Assembly: GCF_001746365.1 (NCBI RefSeq)
Contig: NZ_MJAJ01000011.1
Location: 101,017 to 165,016 of the forward strand
Source of the DNA: Streptomyces sp. LUP30
Lineage (GTDB): Bacteria > Actinomycetota > Actinomycetes > Streptomycetales > Streptomycetaceae
DNA length: 64,000 nucleotides
Direction: 5' to 3'
This document shows, piece by piece, positions 34,849 through 43,447 of this stretch. Each line of letters starts with the position of its first letter. Position 1 is the first letter of the stretch. The translations under genes and the position numbers were made by a program. The notes under the pieces were generated by a model, which was not told the origin of the DNA, made no database searches, and saw nothing but the letters and a program-made list of their open reading frames with translations.

Positions 34849-37317
34849 TCACACGTTAATCGTCGCGGTGATCCGGCGGTCGGCGATCGAGCGACCCACC
34901 TGGATTTCGTACGAACCTTTCACAAAGGACCACCGGTGGTCCGCCTCGTCCCATACCTCGAAGGCACGGGTGGGGATCTCCACGGCGACCTCGGCGCTCT
35001 CCCCCGGGCCCGCCTCCACGACGGCGAAGCCGGCCAGCCGGCGGGCGGGACGCTCGGGCGCAGGCGCCGGGTCGGTGGGCGCCAGGTAGACCTGGACGAC
35101 CTCCCGGCCCGCCCGCTCGCCGCTGTTGCGGATCCGCACCCCGACCGTCGACCCCGTGACGTCGACGGACTCGTACGTCCAGTCGGTGTAGCCGAGGCCG
35201 TGGCCGAAGGGGTAGACCGGGGTGCGGTCCTCCTTCTCCCAGGCGCGGTAGCCGATGAAGACGCCCTCGCGGTAGGAGAGGGCGCCGTCGGTGGGGACGA
35301 CCTCGGTGACGGGGGCGTCGGCGAGGGAGCCCCAGGTGGTGGGGAGGCGGCCGCCGGGCTCATGGGCGCCCGTGAGGACGTCGGCCAGCGCCGCACCGCC
35401 CTGCTGGCCGGGGAACCAGCTGAGCAGGACGGCCGCGACCTCCTCCCGCCAGGGCATTTCCACCGGGGAGCCGGCGTTGACGACCACGACGGTGTTCGGG
35501 TTGGCGGCGGCGACGGCGCGCACCAGGTCGTCCTGCCGGCCGGGGAGGCGGAGGTCCTCGCGGTCGTAGCCCTCGGACTCCACGCGTTCGGTGGTGGCGA
35601 CCACGACGACGGCCGTGTCGGCCGCCTGCGCCGCTTCGACCGCCTCGGCGATCAGCTCGTCGGGGTCGCGCACCGGCTCCTGGTGGAGCAGCGCGAAGGC
35701 GACGGCCTTGAAGGGGGCGCCCTCGGGGAGCGCGAAGACGTGGGTGAGGGAGATCTCGACCGGTTCGCCGGCGGTCAGCTCCACCTGGGCGCGGGGCTCG
35801 GGGGATCCGAAGAACCCTTCGAAGGGGTCGCTGTCGTCGGCGGGGCGCTGGACGTCGTCGTAGTAGGTCGTCCCGGCGACGGTCAGGGTGAAGGCGCCCG
35901 TGCCCTTGGTGCCGAAGGTGTGCCGGCCGCTCTCGCGCGGAGTGAGGACGCCGGTCAGTTCGACCGTGTGGAGGGTGTCGTGAGCGACGCCCTCGGGGAG
36001 GTCCGAGCCCATCCACTGGATCTGTCCGTTGGGGGCGGAGCCGGTGCCGAGGACGGTTCCGGCGGCGTCGCGGCAGACCGCCCGGAGCGCGAACCCCTTG
36101 TCGGCGACGGCGAGTTCGGTGCTGGGATCGGCGCCGACGGCGTAGTGGAGAGCGCCCTCGGGGAGGGCGGCGGTGAGGCCGTCGAGCGGGGAGACGACGT
36201 GGGTGGGGAAGACGGTGGCGGAGCCGCCGCCCAGGATGCGGGCGTCGCGGGCGGCCGCGCCGCTGAGGGCGACGGAGCCCGGCCGGAGCGGCAGCGCATC
36301 GCCCTCGTTGCGGAGCAGGACGAAGGAGCGGCGGGCCAGTTCGCGGGCCAGGGCCTCGCCGTCGATGGGGGCGGGCGGCTCCGTGACGGCCGGTTCGACG
36401 TCCGCGAGGGCGCCGACGCGGGCCGCCAGGCGCAGGACGCGGCGGACCGCCTCGTCGACCTCGGACTCGGCGAGGCGTCCCTCGCGCACCGCGGTGGCGA
36501 GGGCCTCGCCGTAGACGGTCTGCGGGCCGGGCATGGCCACGTCGAGACCGCCCCGGAGGGCGGCGACGGTGTCGCGGGCGGCCGCCCAGTCGGAGACGTT
36601 GAAGCCGTCGAAGCCCCACTCGCCGCGCAGGACCTCGTTGACGAGGTGGTGGTGCTCGGTCATCGTCGTGCCGTTGACCGTGTTGTAGGCGGTCATGACG
36701 CCCCAGGGGCGGGCGTCGGCGACGATGGCCTCGAAGGGCGCCAGGTACAGCTCGCGCAGGGCGCGTTCGCCGACCAGGTTGTCCACGGTGAAGCGCTCGG
36801 TCTCGGCGTCGTTGGCCACGAAGTGCTTGACGGTGGTGCCGACGCCTCCGGACTGGACGCCGTTCACATAGGCCGCGCCGATCACGCCGGTGAGATACGG
36901 ATCCTCGCTGTAGGCCTCGAAGTGGCGGCCGCCGAGGGGGGACCGATGCAGGTTGACCGTGGGAGCGAGCAGCACGTGGACGCCCTTGCGCCGAGCCTCC
37001 TGGGCGAGCAGGGCGCCGGCGCGGCGGGCGAGGCCGGGGTCCCAGGCGGCGGCGAGGGCGGTCGGGGAGGGCAGGGCGACGGAGGGGTCGTCGGCCGTCC
37101 AGCGCACGCCGCGCACGCCGATCGGGCCGTCGGACATCACGAGCGACCGCAGGCCGATCTCCGGCAGCGCGGGCAGTGACCAGGTGTCCTGACCGGCCAG
37201 GAGCCGGGTCTTGGCGTCCAGGCCGAGCTTGCCGAGAGCCTGCTCGACGGCCGCCTCCGTCCCCGCACCCCTCGCCGACTCCGTCACCGCGCCCGTTGCC
37301 GCCCCGGTCTCCGCCAT
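34849..37317 (-). CDS. GH3 beta-glucosidase with PA14 insert and Fn3-like end
   Basis: An 822-residue glycoside hydrolase. ATG 37317 has GAGGAGG seven bases upstream. The GH3 barrel includes VMSDGPIGVRG, KHFVAND (Lys164, His165) and the nucleophile Asp243 in GFDGFNVSDWAAARD. The second GH3 domain is split by a PA14-like insert (about 400-560, with GRHTFGTKGTGAFTLTVAGTTYYDD), which often binds sugar. The end (about 735-815) is a fibronectin-III-like domain. No signal peptide is seen, so it likely acts on imported oligosaccharides. A TetR gene is divergent with an operator between them. Confidence 0.92.
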   Translation of the reverse strand: MAETGAATGAVTESARGAGTEAAVEQALGKLGLDAKTRLLAGQDTWSLPALPEIGLRSLVMSDGPIGVRGVRWTADDPSVALPSPTALAAAWDPGLARRAGALLAQEARRKGVHVLLAPTVNLHRSPLGGRHFEAYSEDPYLTGVIGAAYVNGVQSGGVGTTVKHFVANDAETERFTVDNLVGERALRELYLAPFEAIVADARPWGVMTAYNTVNGTTMTEHHHLVNEVLRGEWGFDGFNVSDWAAARDTVAALRGGLDVAMPGPQTVYGEALATAVREGRLAESEVDEAVRRVLRLAARVGALADVEPAVTEPPAPIDGEALARELARRSFVLLRNEGDALPLRPGSVALSGAAARDARILGGGSATVFPTHVVSPLDGLTAALPEGALHYAVGADPSTELAVADKGFALRAVCRDAAGTVLGTGSAPNGQIQWMGSDLPEGVAHDTLHTVELTGVLTPRESGRHTFGTKGTGAFTLTVAGTTYYDDVQRPADDSDPFEGFFGSPEPRAQVELTAGEPVEISLTHVFALPEGAPFKAVAFALLHQEPVRDPDELIAEAVEAAQAADTAVVVVATTERVESEGYDREDLRLPGRQDDLVRAVAAANPNTVVVVNAGSPVEMPWREEVAAVLLSWFPGQQGGAALADVLTGAHEPGGRLPTTWGSLADAPVTEVVPTDGALSYREGVFIGYRAWEKEDRTPVYPFGHGLGYTDWTYESVDVTGSTVGVRIRNSGERAGREVVQVYLAPTDPAPAPERPARRLAGFAVVEAGPGESAEVAVEIPTRAFEVWDEADHRWSFVKGSYEIQVGRSIADRRITATINV

Positions 37318-37370
37318 GCGGCGCCTCCTCGTCGAGTGTCTGCACGTGCCGTGGCTCCATCGTGCAACGG

Positions 37371-37388
37371 CTACCTGTCGATCGGTAG
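37371..37388. promoter_or_regulatory. Putative TetR operator between GH3 and TetR genes
   Basis: CTACC (37371-37375) and GGTAG (37384-37388) are exact inverted arms with an 8-bp spacer. The 18-bp element sits in the divergent gap, 54 bp from the GH3 start. Confidence 0.5.
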
Positions 37389-37441
37389 GTTTCGTTACTT
37401 TGCCGTTATCCGCAAGAGGGCGTATGCCGTACCGTGACGGC

Positions 37442-38005
37442 ATGACTGCCAGGGCCAGAAGCGAGGAGCGGCGGGCCGAGATCGTGCGGGCGGCCCTGGC
37501 GGTGATCGCCGAGCGCGGCTACCGCGGGGCGAGCATGGCGGCGGTGGCCGAACGGGTCGGACTGACCCAGCAGGGGCTGCTGCACCACTTCCCGACGAAG
37601 GACGCGCTGCTGGTCGCGGTGCTCCGGGAACGCGACCAGTGGGACGCCGTGCCGGACACCCGGTGGCGGGTCGACCTGCTCGCCTCGCTCGTCGAGTACA
37701 ACGCGATGCGCCCCGGCGTCGTCCAGACCTTCTCGGCGCTCCTCGGCGAGAGCGTCACGGAAGGGCATCCCGCCCGGGAGTACTTCACCGAGCGGTACAC
37801 ACGGGTGCGGGCGAGCATGGCGGCCGCGCTGCGCACCGAGTACGGCGACCGGCTGCCCAACGGCCTCACCCCGGAACGCACGGCCCCGCTGCTGGTCGCG
37901 GTGATGGACGGGCTGCAGTACCAGTGGCTGCTCGACCCCGAGTCGGTGGACATGCCGGAGGCGTTCCGGGACTTCCTGCGGCTGCTGGGCGAGCCGGTCG
38001 GCTGA
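37442..38005 (+). CDS. TetR-family regulator divergent from the GH3 glycosidase
   Basis: A 187-residue regulator. The TetR domain RAEIVRAALAVIAERGYRGAS is followed by the helix-turn-helix MAAVAERVGLTQQGLLHHFPTKD. The rest is a helical ligand domain with a TetR_C-like end (MDGLQYQWLLDPESVDMP). It probably controls the adjacent GH3 gene in response to a sugar; many actinobacterial GH3 genes have such a neighbour. The start may instead be ATG 37424, which has AAGAGGG three bases upstream and adds six residues. It converges on the DUF2568 gene, three bases apart. Confidence 0.85.
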   Translation: MTARARSEERRAEIVRAALAVIAERGYRGASMAAVAERVGLTQQGLLHHFPTKDALLVAVLRERDQWDAVPDTRWRVDLLASLVEYNAMRPGVVQTFSALLGESVTEGHPAREYFTERYTRVRASMAAALRTEYGDRLPNGLTPERTAPLLVAVMDGLQYQWLLDPESVDMPEAFRDFLRLLGEPVG

Positions 38006-38008
38006 GGG

Positions 38009-38326
38009 TCACTGGTCCCACCTGAGCGCCAGCCCCTTGCTCACCGCGCACACGACGCCGAAGGCGAGCGCCCAGCCGTGCGCACCGGCCGCGTACAGCG
38101 CGCCGACTCCCGCCCCGAACCAGAGCAGTTCGAAGCCGGCCCGGCCCGCACCCCGCATCCTGAAGCGGGCCCGCGGCGAACCGCACAGCGCCCAGGCCGC
38201 GATCAGCGCGGCCGGGGCGACCGGTCCGAGCAGCCAGGGCCACGAGGTCGACGCACCCCACCAGGCGGCCGCGGCCACGGCGCCCAGCTCGATCAGGAAG
38301 AGAACGCCCAGGTTGGCTGCCTTCAT
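38009..38326 (-). CDS. DUF2568 (YrdB-like) small membrane protein
   Basis: A 105-residue protein with three to four membrane helices (about 5-22, 27-47, 64-82, 84-98). The start MKAANLGVLFLIELGAVAAAAWWG and the pattern fit DUF2568. Function is unknown. A GTG five codons upstream (38341) is an alternative start. It is alone on its strand here, converging with the TetR gene. Confidence 0.72.
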   Translation of the reverse strand: MKAANLGVLFLIELGAVAAAAWWGASTSWPWLLGPVAPAALIAAWALCGSPRARFRMRGAGRAGFELLWFGAGVGALYAAGAHGWALAFGVVCAVSKGLALRWDQ

Positions 38327-38535
38327 GCGCGGCAGTATCACTCCACGGCGGGCAGCGCGGCCACCGCTTTCGCTCCCGATCCGTGCGGCATCGACGCATG
38401 AGGTACGCGAGGTACGGGCGGACGCTGACGTCGGCCGGGGTGAGGCTCCATGGCGGGAGCGCCTCGCGGCACGGGATACTGCCGTCGTCCCGCCCCACGC
38501 TCTCCCCCCACAGCGACGGAAGGACCCCGACTCCC

Positions 38536-39801
38536 GTGCACTGCATACGCGTTCGCACCGCCGTCCTCGGTCTGGCCCTGACGGCCGGGCTCTCCTCCCC
38601 CACCGCCGCGACCGCGACCGAGCCGGCGTCCGCCGCTCCCGGCGTCGAGGAACAGCGGCTGACGCAGGCCGCCGCGCAGGAGATCCTCGCCCGGTCCGGG
38701 TTCGACACGGCGGCCCCGCGGCTCGCCCGGCTGCTGGCGGCCTCGCCGTCCTACGCGCGGGCCCGGCAGGTCGTCGCCCGGGAGGGCTCGGCCCTGTGGC
38801 GGCGTGCGGTGGACCGGGTGCAGGGACGCGGGCCGGCCGGCGGAGACCTCAGCCGGGACGACGACCGGCCGCTGTACTGGGCGCGGCTCGACATGACGAG
38901 CCGACTGCGCGCCTGGAAACCCCCGTTCGCGATGACGGAGCGCCGACGAGCGGCCCTGTCGGACTCCTTGGAGCGCACTTCGCGCGGCCAGAGCGACATC
39001 CGGCTCCCCCGGCACGCCAAGGGCCTCAAGCGCGTGCTGGTGACCGGCTTCGACCCGTTCACCCTGGACCGGGACGTCCGGATCTCCAACCCCTCGGGGG
39101 CGGCCGCCCTCGCCCTGGACGGCACGGTGATCAGGACCGCGGACGGGCCCGCGCGCATCGAGACCGCCGTGTTCCCGGTGCGCTGGCGGGACTTCGCCGA
39201 CGGCGCCGTGGAACGCGCGCTGCGGCCGCACCTGCCCTGCGCCGACCTGTTCGCGACCGTCAGCCAGGGTCGCGTCGGCCGCTTCGACGTGGAGCGCACC
39301 AACGGGGCCTGGCGGGGCGGCTTCCCCGACAACGAGAACATCGGCCGCACGGAGACGATCCCGGTCGCCGACCCCGACTCGCAGCCGCAGTGGACGACCA
39401 CGACCCTGCCGTACGCCGCGATCACCGCGGCGGACACCGGCCGCTTCCCGGTCTACGACCACACGGACGTCACCGAGATCCCGGCAGGGGGCTCCGGTCC
39501 CGTCGTCCGGCCGGACGGGCCCACGCCGGGGTCGACGGCCCGGGCCGGAGGCGGCGGGGACTACCTGTCCAACGAGATCGCCTACCGGGCGACCCTGCTG
39601 CGCGACCGGCTGGGGCTGCACGACAGACTGCAGGGCGGCCATGTGCACACGCCGGTGCTGCAGTTCGCGGCCGGCAACGCCGACCCCGCGACCGGGACGG
39701 TCACCGATCCGCAGTTCGTGCGCAACCGGCTGGACATCGTCGCCCAGGTGCGGGCGATCCTGACGGCGGCGCTCGGGGCGACGGAGCGGGCGCGGGACTG
39801 A
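38536..39801 (+). CDS. Secreted pyroglutamyl-peptidase-like (C15) protein with Cys-to-Ser active site
   Basis: A 421-residue protein with a Sec-type signal peptide (about 1-35, ending near ATATEPASAA). An Arg-rich region of about 120 residues precedes the C15 fold, which begins at VLVTGFDPF (168-175). The active-site Glu253 is in VERTNGAWRGGFPDNENIG, and His371 in GHVHTPVLQ. The position of the catalytic Cys (family pattern YLCN) is Ser345, in GDYLSNEIAYR. A loop of about 60 residues sits between these. It may be a serine variant, an inactive binding protein or something new. GTG 38536 has GGAAGG 12 bases upstream. Confidence 0.78.
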   Translation: MHCIRVRTAVLGLALTAGLSSPTAATATEPASAAPGVEEQRLTQAAAQEILARSGFDTAAPRLARLLAASPSYARARQVVAREGSALWRRAVDRVQGRGPAGGDLSRDDDRPLYWARLDMTSRLRAWKPPFAMTERRRAALSDSLERTSRGQSDIRLPRHAKGLKRVLVTGFDPFTLDRDVRISNPSGAAALALDGTVIRTADGPARIETAVFPVRWRDFADGAVERALRPHLPCADLFATVSQGRVGRFDVERTNGAWRGGFPDNENIGRTETIPVADPDSQPQWTTTTLPYAAITAADTGRFPVYDHTDVTEIPAGGSGPVVRPDGPTPGSTARAGGGGDYLSNEIAYRATLLRDRLGLHDRLQGGHVHTPVLQFAAGNADPATGTVTDPQFVRNRLDIVAQVRAILTAALGATERARD

Positions 39802-39877
39802 CGCCGGGACGGCGAGCACCGGGCCGGCGGTCTCGTCGAGGCCCGTGCGGCCTCGGCCTCCCCGGCGCGGGTCTCCC

Positions 39878-40675
39878 TCACGGGGCGGCGTTCTCCTCCT
39901 CGGCCGCTTCGGCCGTGCCGCCTTCGGCGATCTCCTCGCCGACCAGCTCACGGGCGAGCAGGGTGGCGCCCGCGACCGCGCCGGGCATCAGGAAGACCGC
40001 GACGAAGGGCACCAGGAAGGCCAGGCCCAGGGGGGTGCCGAAGCCCCACACCAGCATCCTGCGGCCGCGCAGCAGGGCGAGCCGGGCGCGCAGGTCGACG
40101 TCGCGGCGCTGGAGGGCGACGGCGACGAGTTCCTCGGTGAGGAAGAAGCCCGTGACGAAGAAGCCGATCACCGGGACGACCGTCTGGCCGACGACCGGGA
40201 TGAACCCGAGGGCGAACAGCAGCACCGCCCAGACCAGCGCGCGCAGGAGGACGCGCAGGCTGTCGCGGGCGGAGACCCACAGTTCGCGCCAGAGCGGCAG
40301 CCCCGACTCGGGGGCCGTGCCGTCGGGCGACACGTCCCGGTCGACCTTCTCGGAGAGGTTCTCGTAGAAGGGCTGGCCGATCAGCAGGGTGACGGCGGTG
40401 AAGGTGAGCACGGCGAGCAGGAGGCCGAGGGCGAACAGCACGGCGGTGAGGAAGCCGCGGAAGAGACCGAGCCAGGGGTTCGACCAGTGGTCGGCGAATG
40501 GCGTCGTCCAGCCCACGAAGTCCTCGCCCCACACCGCGAGCGCCACCAGCGCCGCCGCGTACAGGACGAGCGTCAGCAGCCCGGGAACGAGCCCGAACCC
40601 GTACTGCCTGCCGTGCCGGGCCACCCATCGCTGGCCCTTCAGGAGGTACCTGAACCCCACCCCGAGATCGCGCAT
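39878..40675 (-). CDS. EI24/CysZ-like membrane protein
   Basis: A 265-residue membrane protein, MRDLGVGFRYLLKGQRWVARHG at the N-terminus, then four to six hydrophobic segments (about 30-50, 70-98, 137-175, 208-235). TAVTLLIGQPFYENLSEKVDR is the EI24-family signature. Distant relatives include CysZ, a sulfate transporter, but sulfate transport cannot be inferred here. The C-terminus is acidic (GEEIAEGGTAEAAEEEN). It has its own promoter in the 409-nt gap shared with the esterase gene. Confidence 0.8.
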   Translation of the reverse strand: MRDLGVGFRYLLKGQRWVARHGRQYGFGLVPGLLTLVLYAAALVALAVWGEDFVGWTTPFADHWSNPWLGLFRGFLTAVLFALGLLLAVLTFTAVTLLIGQPFYENLSEKVDRDVSPDGTAPESGLPLWRELWVSARDSLRVLLRALVWAVLLFALGFIPVVGQTVVPVIGFFVTGFFLTEELVAVALQRRDVDLRARLALLRGRRMLVWGFGTPLGLAFLVPFVAVFLMPGAVAGATLLARELVGEEIAEGGTAEAAEEENAAP

Positions 40676-41084
40676 GGCCGAACTCTATCGGTCGTGCACA
40701 TTTCACGACTGCCGCCCCGCGTGCGCTCCTCCCGGCCGAGCGGGCGGAGCCCGTGCCGGTCCGCCGCGGGGGTCTCGTAGGCCATCCGGGGCATCGGTGA
40801 CACCGAGGCCCTCCTCCCGCAGTTGAGTCGAACAGGCACACCTCGCCGTACCGATCTGCGCAAGCAACGATCCAGGCAAGTCCAGGAGGTAGACGTGCGC
40901 ACATCGAGCGCCTGCCCGGCCCGGCCTGTTCTGATCACCGCCCGCGTCGCCGCCGCCGTCGTCCACCCGCGCACGGCCGGCGCCCCGGATCGCGGTTTCG
41001 TCCACACGCCGGCGACCCGGCGCAGATCGCACAGGCGTTGATCACCATGGCACACGCAAGCAGCGGGCTGGTTGAGGAGAGCGG
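40676..41084 (+). promoter_or_regulatory. 409-nt divergent gap EI24 / esterase
   Basis: This gap contains one candidate small gene (40895-41041) with a strong ribosome site and otherwise only the presumed promoters of EI24 (minus) and the esterase (plus). A 13-codon frame (41047-41088) overlaps the esterase start as ATGA and could be a coupling leader. No clear inverted repeats stand out. Confidence 0.5.
40895..41041 (+). CDS. Candidate small protein or leader peptide
   Basis: A 48-residue frame starting at GTG 40895, preceded by AGGAGG at optimal distance (AGGAGGTAGAC). The product is basic, ending RRRSHRR, with one Cys and no membrane helix. It ends 43 nt before the esterase gene. I do not recognise the family. 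The strong ribosome site is the main evidence; codon use is like the rest of the window. It may be a leader peptide for the esterase or a chance frame. Confidence 0.4.
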   Translation: MRTSSACPARPVLITARVAAAVVHPRTAGAPDRGFVHTPATRRRSHRR

Positions 41085-42260
41085 ATGACTCGTTTGGCTC
41101 GGACGACGCAGGAGATCCACGGCACGGTGGCCGATGGGTTCGAGGCGGTACGGGAGGAGTTCGCCGCGTTCGTGGCGGAAGAACAGCCCGACTACGAAGG
41201 CCAGTTGTGCGCGTCGGTGCACGGCCGGCGAGTCGTCGACCTGTGGGCGTCCGGCGACGGCGCCGGCCCCGACTCCCTCTACGGCGTGTACTCCTCGACC
41301 AAGGGCGCCGCGCACCTGGTGGTCGCGCTCCTCGTCCAGGAGGGCACGCTGGAGCTGGACCGCAAGGTCACCTACTACTGGCCGGAGTTCGCCGCCGAGG
41401 GCAAGGGCGCGCTGACCCTGCGCGAGCTGCTGGCCCACCGGGCCGGCGTGGTCGGCACGGACGGCGGGTTCTCACCGCAGGAGCTGGCCGACGACCGGCA
41501 GCTCGCCGAACGCCTCGCCGACCAGCGGCCGTTCTGGCGGCCGGGCACCGCCTTCGGCTACCACGCGCTGGTGATCGGGGCGCTCACCGGCGAGGTCGTG
41601 CGGCGGGCCACGGGGCGCACCCTCCAGGAGGTGTACGAGGAGCGGGTGCGGCTCGCCTACGGGCTGGACTTCTTCCTGGGGCTGCCGGCGCCGCACGAGC
41701 CGCGCTTTCGCAGCGCGCAGCCGATGGCCGCGACGGCCGAGCAGCGGGCGCTGCTGGAGGCACTGCCCGGCGGGCCGCACACCCTGACCGCGGTCGCCTT
41801 CAACCGTCACACCGCCGAGCCGACCGACCTGGAGCTCCTGCCGAACGACCCGCTGGTCCGGGCCAAGGGGCCGGCGTCGGTGGGCGGGGTCGCCTCGGCG
41901 CGCGGGCTGGCCGGACTGTACGCGGCGGCGATCAGCGAGGTCGACGGGAAGGCGCCGCTGCTGAAGGAGGACACGGCGGCGGAGTTCGGGCAGCTGCACT
42001 CCGTGGGCTACGACGTGGTGACGCGGTCGCACAGGTCGTACGGGCTGGGCTTCCAGGCCACCGCGGACACCTGGCACCCGTTCCTGGGCGCCGGGGCGTT
42101 CGGGCACAGCGGGGCGGGCGGCTGCCAGGCCTTCGCCGACCCGCGCAGCGGGCTTGCCTACGGCTACACGCGGCGCCGGTTCGCCTTCCCGGGCGGGGCG
42201 GCCCCGGAGAACGACAGGCTGGCGGGGGCCGTGCACCGCGCGGCTCTGGCCTGCGGCTGA
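41085..42260 (+). CDS. Beta-lactamase-fold serine esterase
   Basis: A 391-residue protein of the class C beta-lactamase/family VIII esterase fold. The nucleophile motif is S70-S-T-K73 in VYSSTKGAAH; the second motif is a Tyr in FGYHALVIG (about 161); a Gly-rich HSGAGG near 346 replaces KTG. No signal peptide is present. GAGGAG lies before ATG 41085. Such enzymes hydrolyse short-chain esters. It converges on the oxidoreductase gene across a terminator. Confidence 0.9.
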   Translation: MTRLARTTQEIHGTVADGFEAVREEFAAFVAEEQPDYEGQLCASVHGRRVVDLWASGDGAGPDSLYGVYSSTKGAAHLVVALLVQEGTLELDRKVTYYWPEFAAEGKGALTLRELLAHRAGVVGTDGGFSPQELADDRQLAERLADQRPFWRPGTAFGYHALVIGALTGEVVRRATGRTLQEVYEERVRLAYGLDFFLGLPAPHEPRFRSAQPMAATAEQRALLEALPGGPHTLTAVAFNRHTAEPTDLELLPNDPLVRAKGPASVGGVASARGLAGLYAAAISEVDGKAPLLKEDTAAEFGQLHSVGYDVVTRSHRSYGLGFQATADTWHPFLGAGAFGHSGAGGCQAFADPRSGLAYGYTRRRFAFPGGAAPENDRLAGAVHRAALACG

Positions 42261-42269
42261 GACACGGCG

Positions 42270-42310
42270 AAGGCCGCACCCCCCGCGGAACGTTCCAGGG
42301 GTGCGGCCTT
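42270..42310. terminator. Bidirectional terminator between esterase and oxidoreductase genes
   Basis: AAGGCCGCACCCC (42270-42282) and GGGGTGCGGCCTT (42298-42310) form a perfect 13-bp stem; the 15-nt loop contains its own GGAACGTTCC palindrome. Confidence 0.85.
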
Positions 42311-42327
42311 GGGCGTGCGTGCGGCGG

Positions 42328-43347
42328 TCAGAGCTTGACGATCATCTTTCCGGTGTTGTCGCCGCGCAGGACCCCGAGGAACGCCTCCAGGTTGTTCTCG
42401 ATGCCCTCGACGACCGTCTCGCGGTACTTGAGGTCACCGGAGCGGACCCAGGCGCCGACCTCCTGGACGAACTGCGGCTGCAGGTCGTAGTGGTCGCCGA
42501 CCAGGAGGCCCTCGATGCGGCCGCGGGTCTGGATCAGGCGGGCGAGGTTCTTCGGGCCGGGGGCCGGCTCGGTGTTGTTGTAGACCGAGATCATGCCGCA
42601 GATCGCGATGCGGCCCTTCTGGTTGAGGGAGCCGATGGCCGCCTCGAGGTGGTCGCCGCCGACGTTGTCGAAGTAGACGTCGATCCCGTCGGGGGCGGCC
42701 GCGCGGAGCTGGTCTGCCACGGAGCCGTTCTTGTAGTTGAAGGCCGCGTCGAAGCCGTACTCCTCGACGAGGAGCTTGACCTTGTCGTCGGAGCCGGCCG
42801 AGCCGATGACCCGGGAGGCGCCCTTGAGCTTGGCGATCTGGCCGACCTGGCTGCCGACGGCGCCGGCCGCGCCGGACACGAACACGGCGTCGCCCTCCTT
42901 GAAGGCGGCGGTGCGCAGGAGTCCCGCGTAGGCGGTGAGGCCGGTCATGCCGAGGACGCCGAGGTAGGTGGAGAGCGGGGCGGCCTCGGGGTCCACCTTG
43001 ACGGCCTGCTTGGCGTCGACGGTGGCGTACTCGCGCCAGCCGCCGAAGTGCAGGACGTGGTCGCCGACGGAGACGCCCTCGGCCTCGGACGCGACGACCT
43101 CGCCGACCGCCCCGCCCTGCATGGCCTTGCCCAGCTCGAAGGGGGCCACGTAGGACTTGGCGCTGCTCATGCGGCCCCGCATGTACGGGTCCACCGAGAC
43201 GTACGCGTTACGCACCAGCACCTCACCGGGGCCGGGGCGGCGGATCTCCGCCTCGGCGAGCTCGAAGTCCTCGGGCTTCGGCCAGCCGACGGGGCGGCTG
43301 AGCAGACGCCATTCGCGGCTGGTGGTGGGGAGGGCCGAGTCAGTCAT
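42328..43347 (-). CDS. Zinc-free medium-chain NADP-dependent oxidoreductase (CurA/leukotriene-B4-dehydrogenase type)
   Basis: A 339-residue reductase. The N-terminal domain has YVSVDPYMRGRM, typical of double-bond reductases of this group; the Rossmann loop is SGAAGAVGSQVGQIAKL (about 149-165). No Cys/His zinc ligands are seen. It likely reduces alpha,beta-unsaturated carbonyls using NADPH. A MarR gene is divergent; a perfect palindrome lies in its promoter, so it is probably repressed by MarR and induced by electrophiles. Confidence 0.92.
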   Translation of the reverse strand: MTDSALPTTSREWRLLSRPVGWPKPEDFELAEAEIRRPGPGEVLVRNAYVSVDPYMRGRMSSAKSYVAPFELGKAMQGGAVGEVVASEAEGVSVGDHVLHFGGWREYATVDAKQAVKVDPEAAPLSTYLGVLGMTGLTAYAGLLRTAAFKEGDAVFVSGAAGAVGSQVGQIAKLKGASRVIGSAGSDDKVKLLVEEYGFDAAFNYKNGSVADQLRAAAPDGIDVYFDNVGGDHLEAAIGSLNQKGRIAICGMISVYNNTEPAPGPKNLARLIQTRGRIEGLLVGDHYDLQPQFVQEVGAWVRSGDLKYRETVVEGIENNLEAFLGVLRGDNTGKMIVKL

Positions 43348-43387
43348 GGGAGAGGCTGCCTTTCACATGCTCGAAAATGCTTCACTA

Positions 43388-43426
43388 CCTGAAACAACCA
43401 TGCGCCTGAATATTTCAGGATGTCAA
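43388..43426 (-). promoter_or_regulatory. MarR operator overlapping the oxidoreductase promoter
   Basis: CCTGAATATTTCAGG (43405-43419) is a perfect 15-bp palindrome, with an extra half-site CCTGAA at 43388. On the minus strand TTGACA (43426-43421) is a good -35 box, which places the palindrome in the -35/-10 spacer of the oxidoreductase promoter. It also lies 29 bp before the MarR start. Confidence 0.8.
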
Positions 43427-43447
43427 GTAAACGGGTACCCTGGATCC

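Noticed and set aside
34111..37179. A 1022-codon open frame spanning galM and antisense to the GH3 gene
   Set aside because: It crosses two well-supported genes and the hairpin between them, and its translation is low-complexity.
40703..41032. A 109-codon minus-strand frame upstream of EI24
   Set aside because: Arg/Gly/Ala-rich, no ribosome site, and it opposes the better-supported small plus-strand frame.
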